From: Plectosphaerella cucumerina
Lineage: Eukaryota; Ascomycota; Sordariomycetes; Glomerellales; Plectosphaerellaceae
Direction of reading: 5' to 3'
Length of the DNA stretch: 64,000 bases
Assembly: GCA_020746995.1 (NCBI GenBank)
Contig: JAGPXD010000001.1
Span: forward strand, 5,394,001-5,458,000
A program made the translations under genes and the position numbers. The stretch's first letter is position 1, and every line of letters starts with the position of its first letter. The notes below the pieces were generated by a model. That model was not told where the DNA came from. It made no database searches and saw only the letters and a program-made list of their open reading frames with translations. Shown one piece after another: positions 11,124 through 22,273 of this stretch.

Positions 11124-12257
11124 ATGCCTGGCAAACAGTGGGGTAAGTGCATCACCACCCTCGTACTGCGCACACACTTTCGAAATTCGTCGCGCGCATG
11201 GCGAAAAAAGTGCCGCCCGCCTGCGCGAAGAAATCTACGCGACTTTGCCTATGGCGAGGCCTCAAAGGCCCTCAGAGACTTCCGAAGACCATCGACTGAC
11301 ATTATGCCGCACCCACAGAAGACGAGGAGAGCGACTCCAGCTCCTCCGGCCCCGCCTCTCCCCCCGCTGGCCCTGTCCGCCGCAAGTTCGACGACGAGGA
11401 GGGTGAGGACAGCGATGTAAGACACGCCCGAACCGTTTTGATCCGAGCAACTCCGAGCAGCGGCTGACACTTTTCGGTCACAGGTCCTCGACTCCTGGGA
11501 TGCCGCCGAGGACTCCGAGGTAGAGCGCGAGAAGGCCAAGAAGGCCGAGGAGGCAAAGGCTAAGGCCGAGGCTGAGGCAAAGGCCAATAAGAAGTCCAAG
11601 GCCCAGCGCATCGAGGAGCGCAGGCTGGCCCGCGCCGCCCAGCTCGCCGCTGGTGGTGAACTCTCCGAGGATGAGGACGAGGCTGAGAAGCGCGAGCGTC
11701 TGCGCCGCACCGAGAAGGAGTCCGACCTCAAGCACGCCGAGGACCTCTTCGGAGGCGTTGGCGGCGTTCCTTCCGGCCGCAAGGCCACTACCGCTGGCAC
11801 CGCCGTCGTCATCGACCCCCTCGACCCCAACAAGACTGTCGACATCACCCAGCTGCCCCTCTTCAACCCCGGCACCAAGACCCAGTTCGAGGCGCTCCGC
11901 AACACCCTCGTCCCCATCATCAGCGCCCACAACAAGAAGGCCCACTACTCTCTCTTCCTCCAGGAGTTCTCCAAGCAGCTGGCCAAGGACCTGCCCAGCG
12001 ACCAGATCAAGAAGATCGCCTCCACCCTCACCACCCTCAGCAACGAGAAGATGAAGGAGGAGAAGGCTGCCCAGGGCGGTGGCAAGAAGACCAAGGCTGC
12101 GAAGAACAAGACCTCGCTGCAGGTCTCTGCCCGCTCCGAGGTTGCCGACACCCAGACCTACGACGATGGTTTCGGAGAGTGAGTTTTGCCTGCCTTGCCT
12201 CCCCCCTTGTTGGCATTCACTAACTCTTTTGCCCCCTTCAGTGATGACTTCATGTGA
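11124..12257 (+). CDS. Eukaryotic translation initiation factor 3 subunit J (Hcr1-like)
   Basis: This subunit is loosely bound to eIF3. It helps 40S binding, start-codon selection and recycling, and in yeast also 20S pre-rRNA processing. Four exons, 11124-11142, 11319-11416, 11484-12178 and 12242-12257, give 269 residues, normal for the family. The N terminus has acidic/serine stretches and a DSWDAAEDSEVE motif. A long Lys/Glu/Ala-rich coiled coil spans roughly residues 50-110. The C-terminal half contains DITQLPLFNPGTKTQFEALRN, and the protein ends in the conserved acidic-Phe-Met tail (DDDFM), supplied by the 16-nt last exon. The last intron has a CACTAAC branch site. A second, in-phase splice acceptor 830 bases downstream could supply a different tail (see the separate entry). 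It is transcribed away from glutamine synthetase. Confidence 0.95.
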
Positions 12258-13071
12258 ACAAAGAGCAGAGAGTCTACAACACTTTCCCTCGTGCCCCACA
12301 GCGTCCGGCTCCGGCAGCCGCGCAAGCCTGGCCGAATATCCTGCATATCTATCCTAGCACAGGGCCATACCTGCGGCGTAATAACACCGACCCGCCTGCC
12401 AGCGTCGACGACAATCGCGACCTCGGGTCCTGCTCAAGCAGTGAAGCTCGAGGGAGCTACACTGGCCGCTTGGAAGCCGGGGGAGAGGACCCCGCGTGTG
12501 CGGGGTCGTGCCAGGGGACATTGCAGTTCCCTGGCGAGGCCGGGGCGTGCGGCCAGGCCGTACAGGCTGCGGCGCCGCCGGCGGGGTGGGAGGGGCGAGA
12601 AGGAGCACGAGGAGGTCATAGACTGGCGCTACACTCTTCTTTTTTCTTGGGCGTCTTCAATGCGGCACCAAAGCGTGTCTTGGGTTTTCGCGGCGGAACG
12701 GGTCCCCGGCGTGCCCAGAGGCCGCTGCCCGATTCCAAAAGCATACGGGGCGAGCATGGTCCAGGTCGACAGGACCGTCATGGACACCAGCCAACTCGGG
12801 GCGACAAGGTCGTCGCCGTTGCGCTGTGGGTAATGCGGCGGTGGTAGAAAAATCAGGGGCTAGGGACTGAATCAATTTGCACAGATTTCACTTTCAGCGT
12901 CCGCCATGTTGTTCTTCACTCGCAGTGTCAGCGGCACGTCATAATGTGAAAGGTCGGTATCTGGAGTAGAGCAACCAAGGGTATCATTCGGGGTATTTTG
13001 CCTGCCCCCCCCTCGCTAGCAACCCAACCTCCAGCCTCGTCTATGCTAACCTGCGCCCCCTTTCCTGCCAG
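12258..13071. other. 3' region of eIF3j, possible long alternative intron
   Basis: No recognisable protein is encoded here. The frame at 12254-12847 starts inside the eIF3j 3' region and is low-complexity. The segment ends with a well-formed acceptor: a TATGCTAAC branch site at about 13042-13050, a pyrimidine tract and CAG at 13069-13071. Confidence 0.4.
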
Positions 13072-13129
13072 TGATGATGAACATGACGCCGAAGACTCCC
13101 CGCCCGCAGCCGCAGGAGGAGAGAGATGA
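13072..13129 (+). other. Candidate alternative terminal exon for eIF3j
   Basis: The sequence after the acceptor at 13071 begins TGATGA, like the annotated eIF3j last exon at 12242. Joined to the donor at 12179 it stays in phase and encodes DDDEHDAEDSPPAAAGGER, then a stop at 13127-13129. That would replace the conserved DDDFM tail. An A-rich run follows at about 13141. It could instead be the last exon of an unseen gene, or chance. RNA data would decide. Confidence 0.25.
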
Positions 13130-13263
13130 GATGTGCCGTAGGAAAAAAAAACCCACCGGCCGTTAACAAGAAGCAAACCCAGTTCCTGCGCCCCGTCTTT
13201 CGCGTGTTTTATACATGTGTCCACAGAGGACCAAAGAAGAGGAGAGAGATGGTTAGGCCGTAA

Positions 13264-15608
13264 TTAGACGACAGCGCCCGCCATGCCCATGAAGAGGGCG
13301 TGGACGGCCAGGCTGAGCGTCCAGAAACCAACCTTCTTGAGGCGCCGAACGCGGCTCTGTTGGCTCTCAATGTCGCGGGCAAAGGCCTCGTACGTTTCAG
13401 CGGACATGTCGTCCATGAGGCCGCAGTCGAATATCGTCCAGGAGCCGTCAAAGTCGGAGGCGCGCTTGACGATGCGGCAGGAGATGGGGATATAGGTCTT
13501 CTTGGCGTTGATGTAGGCGACGATGGGACGGACCAGGGCCTGGTTGATGTACGAGAGGTGGTTGGTGAAGAGGGGGACGGCGGCCTTGACGTCGTTCAGG
13601 TGGATGCGGAGGTCCATGATTAGGTACCGCCGGTCGTCGTCCTCGGAGGGCGCCGGGGAGGAGCCCATGCCCGCCAAGGTTGTGTGATGGTGGTGGGGGA
13701 ATTCAAAGGTCGGCTCGTGCGAGGGGAAGTGCGGTATCTCGACTGTGCCGGAGCTCTGCGTGATGTGTCCCGACTCGGGGGTCAGGGGATCCTCGGCGAT
13801 GTCCTTCTGCAGGAGACGCAGCCTGTTGGAGATGACGATTTCCTCGAGCTGGTCGTAAAAGTCCGATACGACCTTTGTGATGCCCTCCTCGGCGTCGGCG
13901 GGGAACATCACGTCGGCGACAATGTCGACGTTTCCCTCGTAGATCCAGCCAAAGGGCCCGTCGACGCCGCGGTTCAGGTGGTCGATCTTGAGGCCATCTA
14001 TGCGCAGTCGGCTGAACTTCTTCCAGGCAGACGGCTCGCCGACGTCGTTGGCCAGATCGCGGTTGTCGCCGGCCATGGTGCCATGGACCTGGCGAGGATG
14101 GATGGTGAAGAGGGAGCCGTCAAAGGAGCCGGACATGTGCGTAGCCGAAAGGAAGTCGTAGAAGAGGTACCGTTTCCGCAGCTGCGGCATCTCGGCGGAG
14201 AAGATGCTCACGGCAAAGGGGCGGAAGCCGTTCGGCTGGTGGATCGTCACTAAGACGTCTTCGAGCTTGAACGAGTCGATCTCGAAATCGCCCGGCTGGT
14301 GCTCGTGCCGGTAGCTGTAGGGGTCGATGGGCTCATCTGGCCAGACGACCGAAGTGCGGTCTACCACGCCCCTGACGCCCTTGACTTCGACGTCTTTCAG
14401 GAGGCCCTTGCCGTTCCACCACTTGAGGAAGGATAGGGTGACGTTGACGTTGGCGATCGTGACGTCGTACTGCGTGTAGTTGCCGTCGTCCTCCTCATCC
14501 ACCTCGAAGGGCTGACCATCTTGCTGTCCTGCGGCAGCTGCGGCCGCCGCACTGCTCGATGAGCCCTTGCTGACGGTAGACCTGGTCTGACCTGGTCTCC
14601 GGGAAACGAAGACGTTCCTGAAGGAGATGACGCCGTCTCCCCACTTGGGCACGATGGCCGACTCGAAGACCACGGTGACTCCTGCAGACTCGGTGAGAGA
14701 GTCGCCCACCCACTTTGCGAGGGTTTCTGTTCATGCTGTCAGTGATGTCAGGGCAGAGGTGAGATGGCGAGTGACATACCTTGGGCGAACACTGTGTTGA
14801 TGGAGAGAATTAATAGCGAGAAGAAGGTGGTAGTGCCAACAAGAACCCAGAGGAGGTGGCCAAACAAGACCCAGGAGACAAATGCTCCCCACTCGTCGAT
14901 GTTCCAAGGCCGCATGCTCCTGATGGAGGCCCATTTGAAACGGACCTTCATACGCTGCCAGAATCCCGTGGCCGCAGCTAGCAGCTCCTCTCTCGTCGGC
15001 CTGTGTGGCATCTTAGGCATGTGCAGGTATTTCGAGACGGTCGTCGCTATCGACTCCTCGTGTTCTGGGTGTGGTGATGCCGGCTGACCCAGCGGTGGCG
15101 GAGGTTTCGAGGCATCATGTTGCTGTGTCGGCGCAACAGGCTCGCCCTTATCGAGAGCTTCTTGTTTGGCCGGTGGTTTTTTGTTCTCATTATCGTGCTT
15201 TTGCAAGTCCCTCGAACTTGTGTGGATGCCCCGTTGCCATGCTAACCGGGCAAGGCGATGGATATGTTGGCCCTTGGTCGAAGGTGAGCCAGCTTGGGCA
15301 GTCTCTGCAGCCGTCGCGGCAGATTGTGAAGTGGATGGCGAGGCATGTGTGGTGAATCCGATGAGGAGAAGGCCCGTTCCGGTCAGGCTTCTCTTTGTTG
15401 AGTATGTGGGTGTGTTTGTCGAGCGGGAAAAGGGGTGCTCGGAGTGTATGCCGCGCCGACTTGGCCGGTTTTGCAGTGACGCTTTTGAATGACAGGACCC
15501 GTAGCAGGCGATGCTGGTCCTTGAGCTCGAAAAGGGCGTCGAGAGGGCTGGTTCCCTCAGAGAGGCCAGGAAGCGACGCCCCAGAAGGCCGGTCGTCGCT
15601 TTAGACAT
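13264..15608 (-). CDS. Mitochondrial distribution and morphology protein, Mdm31/Mdm32 family
   Basis: Two exons, 14780-15608 and 13264-14726, give 763 residues with a 53-nt intron in phase 1. Mdm31/Mdm32 are inner-membrane proteins of yeast mitochondria needed for organelle shape, nucleoid stability and lipid homeostasis. The N terminus is rich in Arg, Ser and Leu and poor in acidic residues, like a mitochondrial presequence. After a Gln/Pro/Glu-rich linker there is a membrane segment (VLFGHLLWVLVGTTTFFSLL region, about residues 250-270). The family signature follows: LAKWVGDSLTESAGVTVVFE, VPKWGDGVISFRNV and the DEPIDPYSYRHEHQPGDFEID region. A second hydrophobic segment closes the protein at the C terminus. 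It diverges from Pno1, sharing a 576-base promoter region. Confidence 0.92.
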
Positions 15609-16184
15609 GTTGCTGGCTCATGCTCCGTGGTCGGTGTTTCTTCTCGTGAGGAAGCTCGGGGCAAGACTAGAAAGTCCAAGTCTTTGTATGTTTATGGTCG
15701 AGCTCCAGGCGGAGAGGCGTCGGGCGCTAAGGGGTCATTTCATGCGGCGTTGGCCAGGACAAGGCGTCGTGGGCGGGTGAGCTGTCGAAGCTTGCCAGGT
15801 TCTTCGTCGGGGCTGGTCCAGGGGAAGAGGAGGAGAGCATGAAGATGGTCAATGACGCGCTACGGCTCTGCACCAGTCGCAAGACGCAGAACGCTGCCCT
15901 CTGATGGTTGCAGGACCCGGCGCAATCCTGGCATGCAAAAGCTCTTCCCGCCGCCCGGTGTGCCCGGAGGCCCGTGCGCTTATCGATAGCCCAGGACGCA
16001 AGAAATAATTCTTTCAACACCAAGCATAACGGTCCACCCCCACCAGAGCGCCCTCACCGTAAGAGAGAGAGACTCGATTTGCGACCGACGGACAAGCCCG
16101 ACCACGAACAAGCTCACACAGAAGCCCGATACTCCCTTGATCCGAAGACACCACATACTTTCTTCCACGAACCACACAGCCAAG
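15609..16184. promoter_or_regulatory. Divergent promoter region between Mdm31-like and Pno1
   Basis: This 576-base spacer serves the Mdm31-like gene (-) and Pno1 (+). No TATA box is evident. The last 100 bases before the Pno1 ATG are rich in CACA and ACCA, as in many fungal leaders. No additional gene is seen. Confidence 0.5.
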
Positions 16185-17388
16185 ATGCCCGCCCCGACAG
16201 CCAAGAAGGTCGAGGCCGACTTCAACACCGACCCCGCCATTCCCCTCCCCGAGCCTGGCCAGGACGAGGAACTGCTCCTCGACGCCCCCGATCTGCCCGA
16301 TGACCCCGACATGATCCTCCAGAGGGTTGAGGATGACCACAGTGCTGAGATGATCGTCGACGAAGAGGACCGCCCGCGGTTCGCTCCCGGAAACGACGTG
16401 GTGCGTCCACCAACTCGCCAGCCCCTCTGTGGCCGAACCTAGGCTTACACTGTTGCATAGAACGTCTCCTCCTCCAAATCCGACACCAGGCGTATTCCGA
16501 TCAGCACACACCGCTTCACGCCCCTGAAGAACGCTTGGGTCTCCGTCTACACCCCGCTAGTTCAGCAGTATGTCGCACCGATATCCAGCCCACACAACGA
16601 CCGGGGACAATCTCCAAGCATGGTGTTTCCTACTTTGTGATACATCAGCTGACACCAAATCACAGCCTTAAGCTCCAGGTCCGCATGAACCCCCACCGGA
16701 GACTCGTGGAGCTGCGCACCTCCCAGCACACCACAGAGGACGGTGCCCTGCAAAGGGGCGAGGACTTCATCCGCGCCTTCAACCTCGGCTTTGAGGTGGA
16801 CGACGCCATTGCTCTGCTCCGCATGGATGATATCTACAGTAAGCGCCGCCGCCGCTGCTGGGGCCTTTGCTTCGCTAACACGGTGACAGTCGAGACATTC
16901 GAGATCAAGGACGTCAGACAGGTGATGGGCAAGGACGCACAGAGCCGTGCCAGTACGTATTCGTGTCTTTTGGAACAAGAAAGCCCGCTGACAAGTCTTC
17001 CCTCCCACAGTTGGCAGAATAGCAGGCAAGGTATGTGGTGCTCTTTACCCCTTTTCGAGTGATCCCAGCTAACAACCCGATAGGATGGCAAGACGAAGTG
17101 TACGCACCGTGTAATCCGATGTGTGATTCTCCGAAAGCTGACAATGTCGCAGTCGCCATCGAGAACGCCAGCAGGACCCGCCTCAGCGTCAACGACTCCA
17201 AGATCAGCATCCTCGGCAACTTCCAGTCCAGTATGAGACACCCAGCCAAATCTCTTTGCTTCTGATGCTAACATGTCCCAGTCAAACTCGCCCGGTCATC
17301 CATCGTCTCGCTCATTCTCGGAAAGCCGCCTTCCAAGGTGTACGGCAACCTGAGGACGGTCGCCGCGCGGCAGAAGGAGAGGTTCTGA
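16185..17388 (+). CDS. Pre-rRNA-processing protein Pno1/Dim2 (KH domain)
   Basis: Pno1 (Dim2) is a KH-domain factor of the pre-40S particle. It guides 18S rRNA 3'-end cleavage by Nob1 and dimethylation by Dim1. Eight exons, 16185-16400, 16461-16567, 16666-16838, 16890-16952, 17011-17030, 17084-17099, 17153-17230 and 17282-17388, give 259 residues. All introns are short with GT/AG ends. The acidic N-terminal region is followed by RIPISTHRFTPLKNAWVSVYTPLVQHLKLQVRMN and then the typical LRMDDIYIETFEIKDVR and GKDGKTKFAIENASRTR segments (about residues 150-215). The C terminus reads KLARSSIVSLILGKPPSKVYGNLR. Two exons are very small (20 and 16 nt). The protein is probably nucleolar and cytoplasmic. 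Confidence 0.95.
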
Positions 17389-18265
17389 GCGGGAAATGGA
17401 GGGCAAGTGATGTGGATTTGGCACGCTTCGTGTCTGGATGACATGGAAGCAGCTGGCTCGGGACTGTCTGCCGGGCTGCTACTTACTGCATGCATGGGCG
17501 GCATGGCGTTGACGGTTTTTCACATGAGGAGTTTTCCAGTTTCTGGTCATAAAATAAGGACCCCAAAAGGGGGGTCTCATGATTCACTACACGCTTGCCT
17601 TGATGCTTGGTGATATGTTTAGGGCGGTCTTGCATGTGATGGCTCATACCTCGGTGCGTGGAGTGGAGACCACGAACATGTTGAGGCACCGTTGGGTTCG
17701 TGATCCTCCCAAATCTGGCCTGATAGAAATGGGACCGAGCGGTTTGAGAGTTGAGCGTGCAGAGTTGGCAATGTATAGTGACATTCAGACGAACCCGATA
17801 CTTATAGCTGATAGAATTCTATTCAGAGAACCCCTTGAATCGGGTCAGCCGCCACGAAAGCTGGAAACACGGCATGTGTACGACGAGGTTGGCGGGCTTG
17901 AGCCCAGTTCCATAAACCTGATAGGGAGAGTGACTTGAAGAACATGACAGAAGAATGGAAGTTGTATCTGGAATTTAGGAACATGTTACCTACACCACGT
18001 CTGTATAGTAAGCCACCTAGACAACAATTGCCATCTGCGCCCAAAAGCTCTGCCGAACCCACGATCCAGCACATACAACCACAACCATTAGAGAATACGC
18101 GATCCAGTCCGCCTCCCAAAGTCAAGCCAACGACTGCTGCCGCACAACTAGGAAGCAGTGGCAGCCACCAGCCGCCTCCGCACCATCCAAGCTCGATCGA
18201 GAGTGTGTCCAGTCCGATCTTGATAAGATGATTCAGACGCCGATAATACCAGGAGAGAATCAGAT
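17389..18265. other. AT-richer intergenic stretch, no gene recognised
   Basis: This 0.9 kb spacer lies between Pno1 (+) and the F-box pseudogene (-). A 98-codon open frame on the plus strand (17935-18231) is Pro/Ser-rich and has no recognisable domain. The base composition shifts towards A and T here compared with neighbouring genes, and this continues through the pseudogene. Confidence 0.45.
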
Positions 18266-19297
18266 CTAGAAACGTCCACTCCGTTCGTGCCGGCGTTCCA
18301 CAAACTCCCGGATCGCTTGCAGACAGGCTTCCTTATCCCACTTATCCCCTAGCCAGCTATACTTAAAGTATAGGTACCGTATCCAGTCGGCGTCCTCCAT
18401 ACAGCCAAACGCCTCATCCGTTCCGTCATACTCTCCTTACATCTCCATCACCTCGGCATCGTACGGGTCATCATCCGGGGGGTATTCGACGTAACGTTCC
18501 TGCCAACTCCAGACATATCCGTACTCCTATAGCTTCTCGCGATCGTAGTATTCTCTGCGTCTAAAAATAGTATATTCACCCGGAACAAACACCTCGTCGA
18601 ACCGTTCTAGAGATTTAATCCGGTCTTCGAAAAAGTCGCGTACCAGGATAGTAGGCGACCAGACACCAAACTCCTCCTCCTCTTCGAAAATAAGGCCAGT
18701 CCAGGTATCGATATAGAAGCAGTGGCCAGGGCCTTCCCAGCCATCGGCGAGAGTGAGTATATGAGGCTCCCCAGACGGGTACTCGTCTCCCTTGTACCAA
18801 AAATATTCGAGCCATAATCCTTCTTAAGTGCCCTGGTGATAGCTGCTTTCCGAATAGTCAACCATGGAGCTTCGGTGAGCGAAGCAGCCGTCATAGTCCG
18901 AAGCGTTTAGCTCTGGGTTGTGAATGTATGGGAGATGGCGTAGGACATCAATAGCGAAGGCCGTCTTGGTCCCAAGTCCAAGTCCATTGTCGGGCTTTGA
19001 TTTGATATACGGCCAGCCGCCGGGAGGAGAGTTACGTACCCTGCTATTTGGGAGCTTAAAGCGGTCGAGGAACTGAACATAGTTACTGATAGGCTCGATA
19101 ATACGCGAGCGTTAGTCGACTCGGACCGTGTTGGCGACGCGCTGGTACACGTCCTGAAGCTTGCGGCAGGTAAGGCTGAGTGCGGCAACGCTCTGTTGAT
19201 TAAAGAGGGTGAGGAAGATTTCTATCTGGAGTTCCGAGGGGAGATCCAGCAGGCCCACGGTCCACGCGATAGGGGTAACTTCTCCGTCGTCAGACAT
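18266..19297 (-). pseudogene. F-box protein pseudogene with four Gln-to-stop changes
   Basis: Reading the minus strand from the ATG at 19297 to the TAG at 18266-18268 gives one continuous frame of 344 codons, interrupted only by four internal stops: TAA at 19112-19114, TAA at 18824-18826, TAG at 18527-18529 and TAA at 18437-18439. Residues 14-50 form an F-box (LLDLPSELQIEIFLTLFNQ, then LSLTCRKLQDVYQ). Downstream, the frame keeps protein-like, Trp/Tyr/Asp-rich sequence such as WYKGDEYPSGEP and DDADWIRYLYFKYSWLG-like stretches up to the final stop. Each internal stop is one C-to-T change away from CAA or CAG, the pattern expected of repeat-induced point mutation. The intact protein would have been a roughly 343-residue F-box protein of the kind common in fungal gene families. 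No frameshift is seen. Confidence 0.75.
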
Positions 19298-19949
19298 GAT
19301 GGCGGTGATTGGGAGAGTGGTAGACTGGTGATGAGGGGGCAAAAGTGACAGGGGCACCTGGACACAACATCGCCTCAGTTAACACCTAATCCCCTGGACC
19401 CAGTGTTGTAGGCGCCCGGGACACCCCGTTGGAATCCCCGGCCGGACCCCATCATCGTCATACTCCCACAGCTTTGCACTTTTACTTCGTCATGGACCAT
19501 ATCACAATCTCACTTTGGGAAGAAATAGAACAGAGGATGACCTCAAACCAACCTTGCTTCGCCGTGCGGAAGCTACATTGCTGAAACATGGACTTAGCTC
19601 TGTCCATTGACTGACCCTAGACGGCCAAGGACCATTTTGCTCTAGCATCATCAACTGAGGTGATGGAAAGACCCAGCAGCCAGGCAACACTCCATCTCAC
19701 ATGGGCCCCGGAACTCAAAAGAAATTCCATATAGATCCTGCCCTCACAGCCACCCTGACAGACCGGCCCCATGCGAAAGCAACCTGCTGACTTTTGTTCA
19801 TGATGCCGCTGGGGGCCCTCTATATCATGCGAACGACGAACTCATACATGATGCATTTCCCCCGGAAAACAGCCAGGCCAAAAACAACCTAGCCAGTTAC
19901 GCCGCAAGTCATACCCCCCGTCTCTGTTCCATGCCAAAGTCGCTCCTTT
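19298..19949. other. Spacer between F-box pseudogene and eIF3d, no gene
   Basis: This region contains the former 5' flank of the F-box gene and the 3' flank of eIF3d (-). No convincing coding frame or RNA gene is visible. Confidence 0.5.
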
Positions 19950-21826
19950 TTACTCCTCGGCATCCTCGCCCTCCTCCTCGTCCTGGCCCTCCTCTTCGTC
20001 GTCGTCGTCGAAGCTGCCGGCGGGGATCTGGTACAGGCGCAGGATCGACTTGTTGGGGTCCTTGACGAGGACGTACTTGCCCTCCTCCGCCGCCAGGATC
20101 ATGTCGGCGATGGTGCGGACGATGCCCCAGCCGTTGTTCAGCGAGAGGTTCATCTGGTTGGCGAAGTCGCGGGGCTTCCAGCCGACGACGCCGAGGATGA
20201 CGTGCTTGTCGTTGGACTTGGGGTTGACGCGGGAGACGAAGCTAGAAATCAAATTAGCAATTTGCACAAATATCTCGAAAAGGGTCTTGAGGGGTGCTTA
20301 CCCCAGCTTCATAACGTCCGACTTGGCGAGGATGCTCTGCACCGTCCACCTGGCGAGCTTGCAGCTGTTGTTCTTCATCTCGGTGGCGACGACGGCACCG
20401 CGCTGGCTCACCAGCTTGGTCCGCCAGTCCAGGGCGCCGCCGCTGCCCTGGGCCTTGGAGTCGAACTCGTTGAGGGCCTTGACGGTCATGTACTGGTCCT
20501 CGCCCGAGATGGCGTTCTTCTGCACGGCGTCGACCTCGGTACGGACGATGAGGTGGACGGGCTCCTCCTCGGTGGTGGAGAGGTCGAAGCGGCGGTACCT
20601 GTAGGCCTTGGAGGCGGGCGGGTCCGTGTCCTCGGACGAGTTGTAGAAGGGGTTGGCCTGGGCCATGTCGACCTTGGAGCTCTCGAGCACGACCTGGTTG
20701 GCGAAGTTGTGGTTGATGTAGGTGGCCTCCTCGGCGAGGGCGTTGGGCTGGTTGATGGTGTCCTTGGAACCCTCGGAGGCGTCGAGGGGCGCGTCGGCGG
20801 CGTTCTCGTTGACCGTGACCATGTCGAGCGCGGCGTTGTCGCGCTTGTCCAGGAAGATCTTGTTGCCGGTGCGGGTGATGACGATATCCCAGGGGTAGAC
20901 GGAGCGGGGCGAGCACATGAGCATGGAGAGGATGCTGTCGGTGGCGAAGATCTGGGCCTCATCCTTGTCGGCGAGCTCCTGGATGACGGGGTCGGACGAC
21001 GTGGTGACGTTGTAGGCGGCGCGGTCGAGGACCGTGAGCTTCTTCTCGGCGCCCTTGACGGGGGGCTTGTCGTAGGAGCGGTCGTAGGCGTAGAGGAAGC
21101 CGTAGTTCTCGAGGTCCTCGCCCTCGTCCGTCTCCAGGTTGAGCTTGGCGAGGCGGTTGAAGTCAATCTCCTCGAGCAGCTTCCAGTCGATCTTGATGTT
21201 GATGCTGGCGTCGCGGTTGCGGGCGGGCTTGTCGTAGTCCTTCCAGCCGAAGCGGCGACCGCCGCGCTGGCCGCCTCCGCGTCCTCCGCGATCGCTGTAG
21301 CCCTGGCGACCCGCGGGGCCGGGGGTCCTGGTGAGGGCACCGCCGCGTCCGCCGCGGGTGTCTCCCCGGCCGCCGCGCTGGCCACGACCGCGGGTGAAGA
21401 TGGCGCCGCGGCCGAACCTTGTCTTGGTGCTGTCTCGGGTGTTGCTGACGACGGAGAAGGTCGACTCGTCCTCGGCGGGAGGGGCGTTGAAGGTCTGGGC
21501 GTGGCTGGAGCCGTAGACCTGCTGGTCTGCAGACGGGAGAGGAGCGGGGTTAGCCTACGGTCACCGCATCTTGCATGCCTCTTCTGGCTCGCATCGCATC
21601 GCGTCGCCCACGTACCACGGTAGTTCCTGTTGTACTGCTGCCTTCCACCACGGCCGTCGGCGCCTTTGCCGTCGGAGGTCCAGTCGGCCATGCGACCGAG
21701 CTTGTCGCCCTTGGAGAAGGGCGCATAGGGGACGCCGTTCAGAGTGGTGTCGGAGGTGACGGCAGGACCCCAGCCATCGCCGGCGGGGCAGTTCTCGACG
21801 AGACTAACCCATTCGTTGGAAGCCAT
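19950..21826 (-). CDS. Eukaryotic translation initiation factor 3 subunit D
   Basis: eIF3d is a cap-contacting subunit of the eIF3 complex on the 40S ribosome. Three exons, 21616-21826, 20302-21526 and 19950-20241, give 575 residues, matching the family. The N terminus (NEWVSLVENCPAGDGWGP and VPYAPFSKGDKLGRMADW) is diagnostic. It is followed by an Arg/Gly-rich segment (about residues 95-165, many RGG and GGR repeats), the NIKIDWKLLEEIDFNRLAKL motif, and the conserved core with PWDIVITRTGNKIFLDKRD and the Cys-Lys-Leu-Ala-Arg-Trp-Thr motif. The last exon ends in an acidic tail of Glu and Asp. The long antisense frames over this gene are shadows. Confidence 0.96.
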
Positions 21827-22273
21827 GTTGACCGTTTCCGCGATTCGTTCGTGGGGGGAAAAGGTCGGGTTGGTTGGCTCACGGGATGGGAGATGCTCAG
21901 AAAGTCGCCCTCATCGTCGATTTTCGTTGTCGGTGCAAGATCAGTTTGGTGGGGTGAAAATGTGGGGCACAAAGCGGGCACGGGGCACTGGAACACAAAA
22001 CTTTGGTCTGGCACCGCCGCTCACGTGGCGGCAGCTGCAGCTGAAGCAGGAACGCCTCAATCACTGGCTCAACACGTCGTGACATGGAATTCATCGAGGC
22101 TCTGACGGCATGTATTCAGTCTCGAGGCTCTATCGATATTTCCCTTGGAGATACTCATAAGATGTCATAATCATGGCTTCCCTCCATGCTGGTGTACCTG
22201 CAGTGGGCCATCAGCGCTTCCCAGCACCGCGCCACATGGGTACCCCCCAGTCTTGGCCCGTCTACCAGGCAGC
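21827..22273. other. Spacer upstream of eIF3d, no gene
   Basis: This 0.45 kb stretch between the eIF3d start and the bZIP gene 3' end (both on the minus strand) serves as the eIF3d promoter and the bZIP 3' flank. No coding frame with a recognisable motif was found. Confidence 0.5.

Noticed and set aside
20202..21623. 473-codon plus-strand frame
   Set aside because: It is antisense to eIF3d, repetitive in Val, Gly, Leu and Asp, and has no motif.
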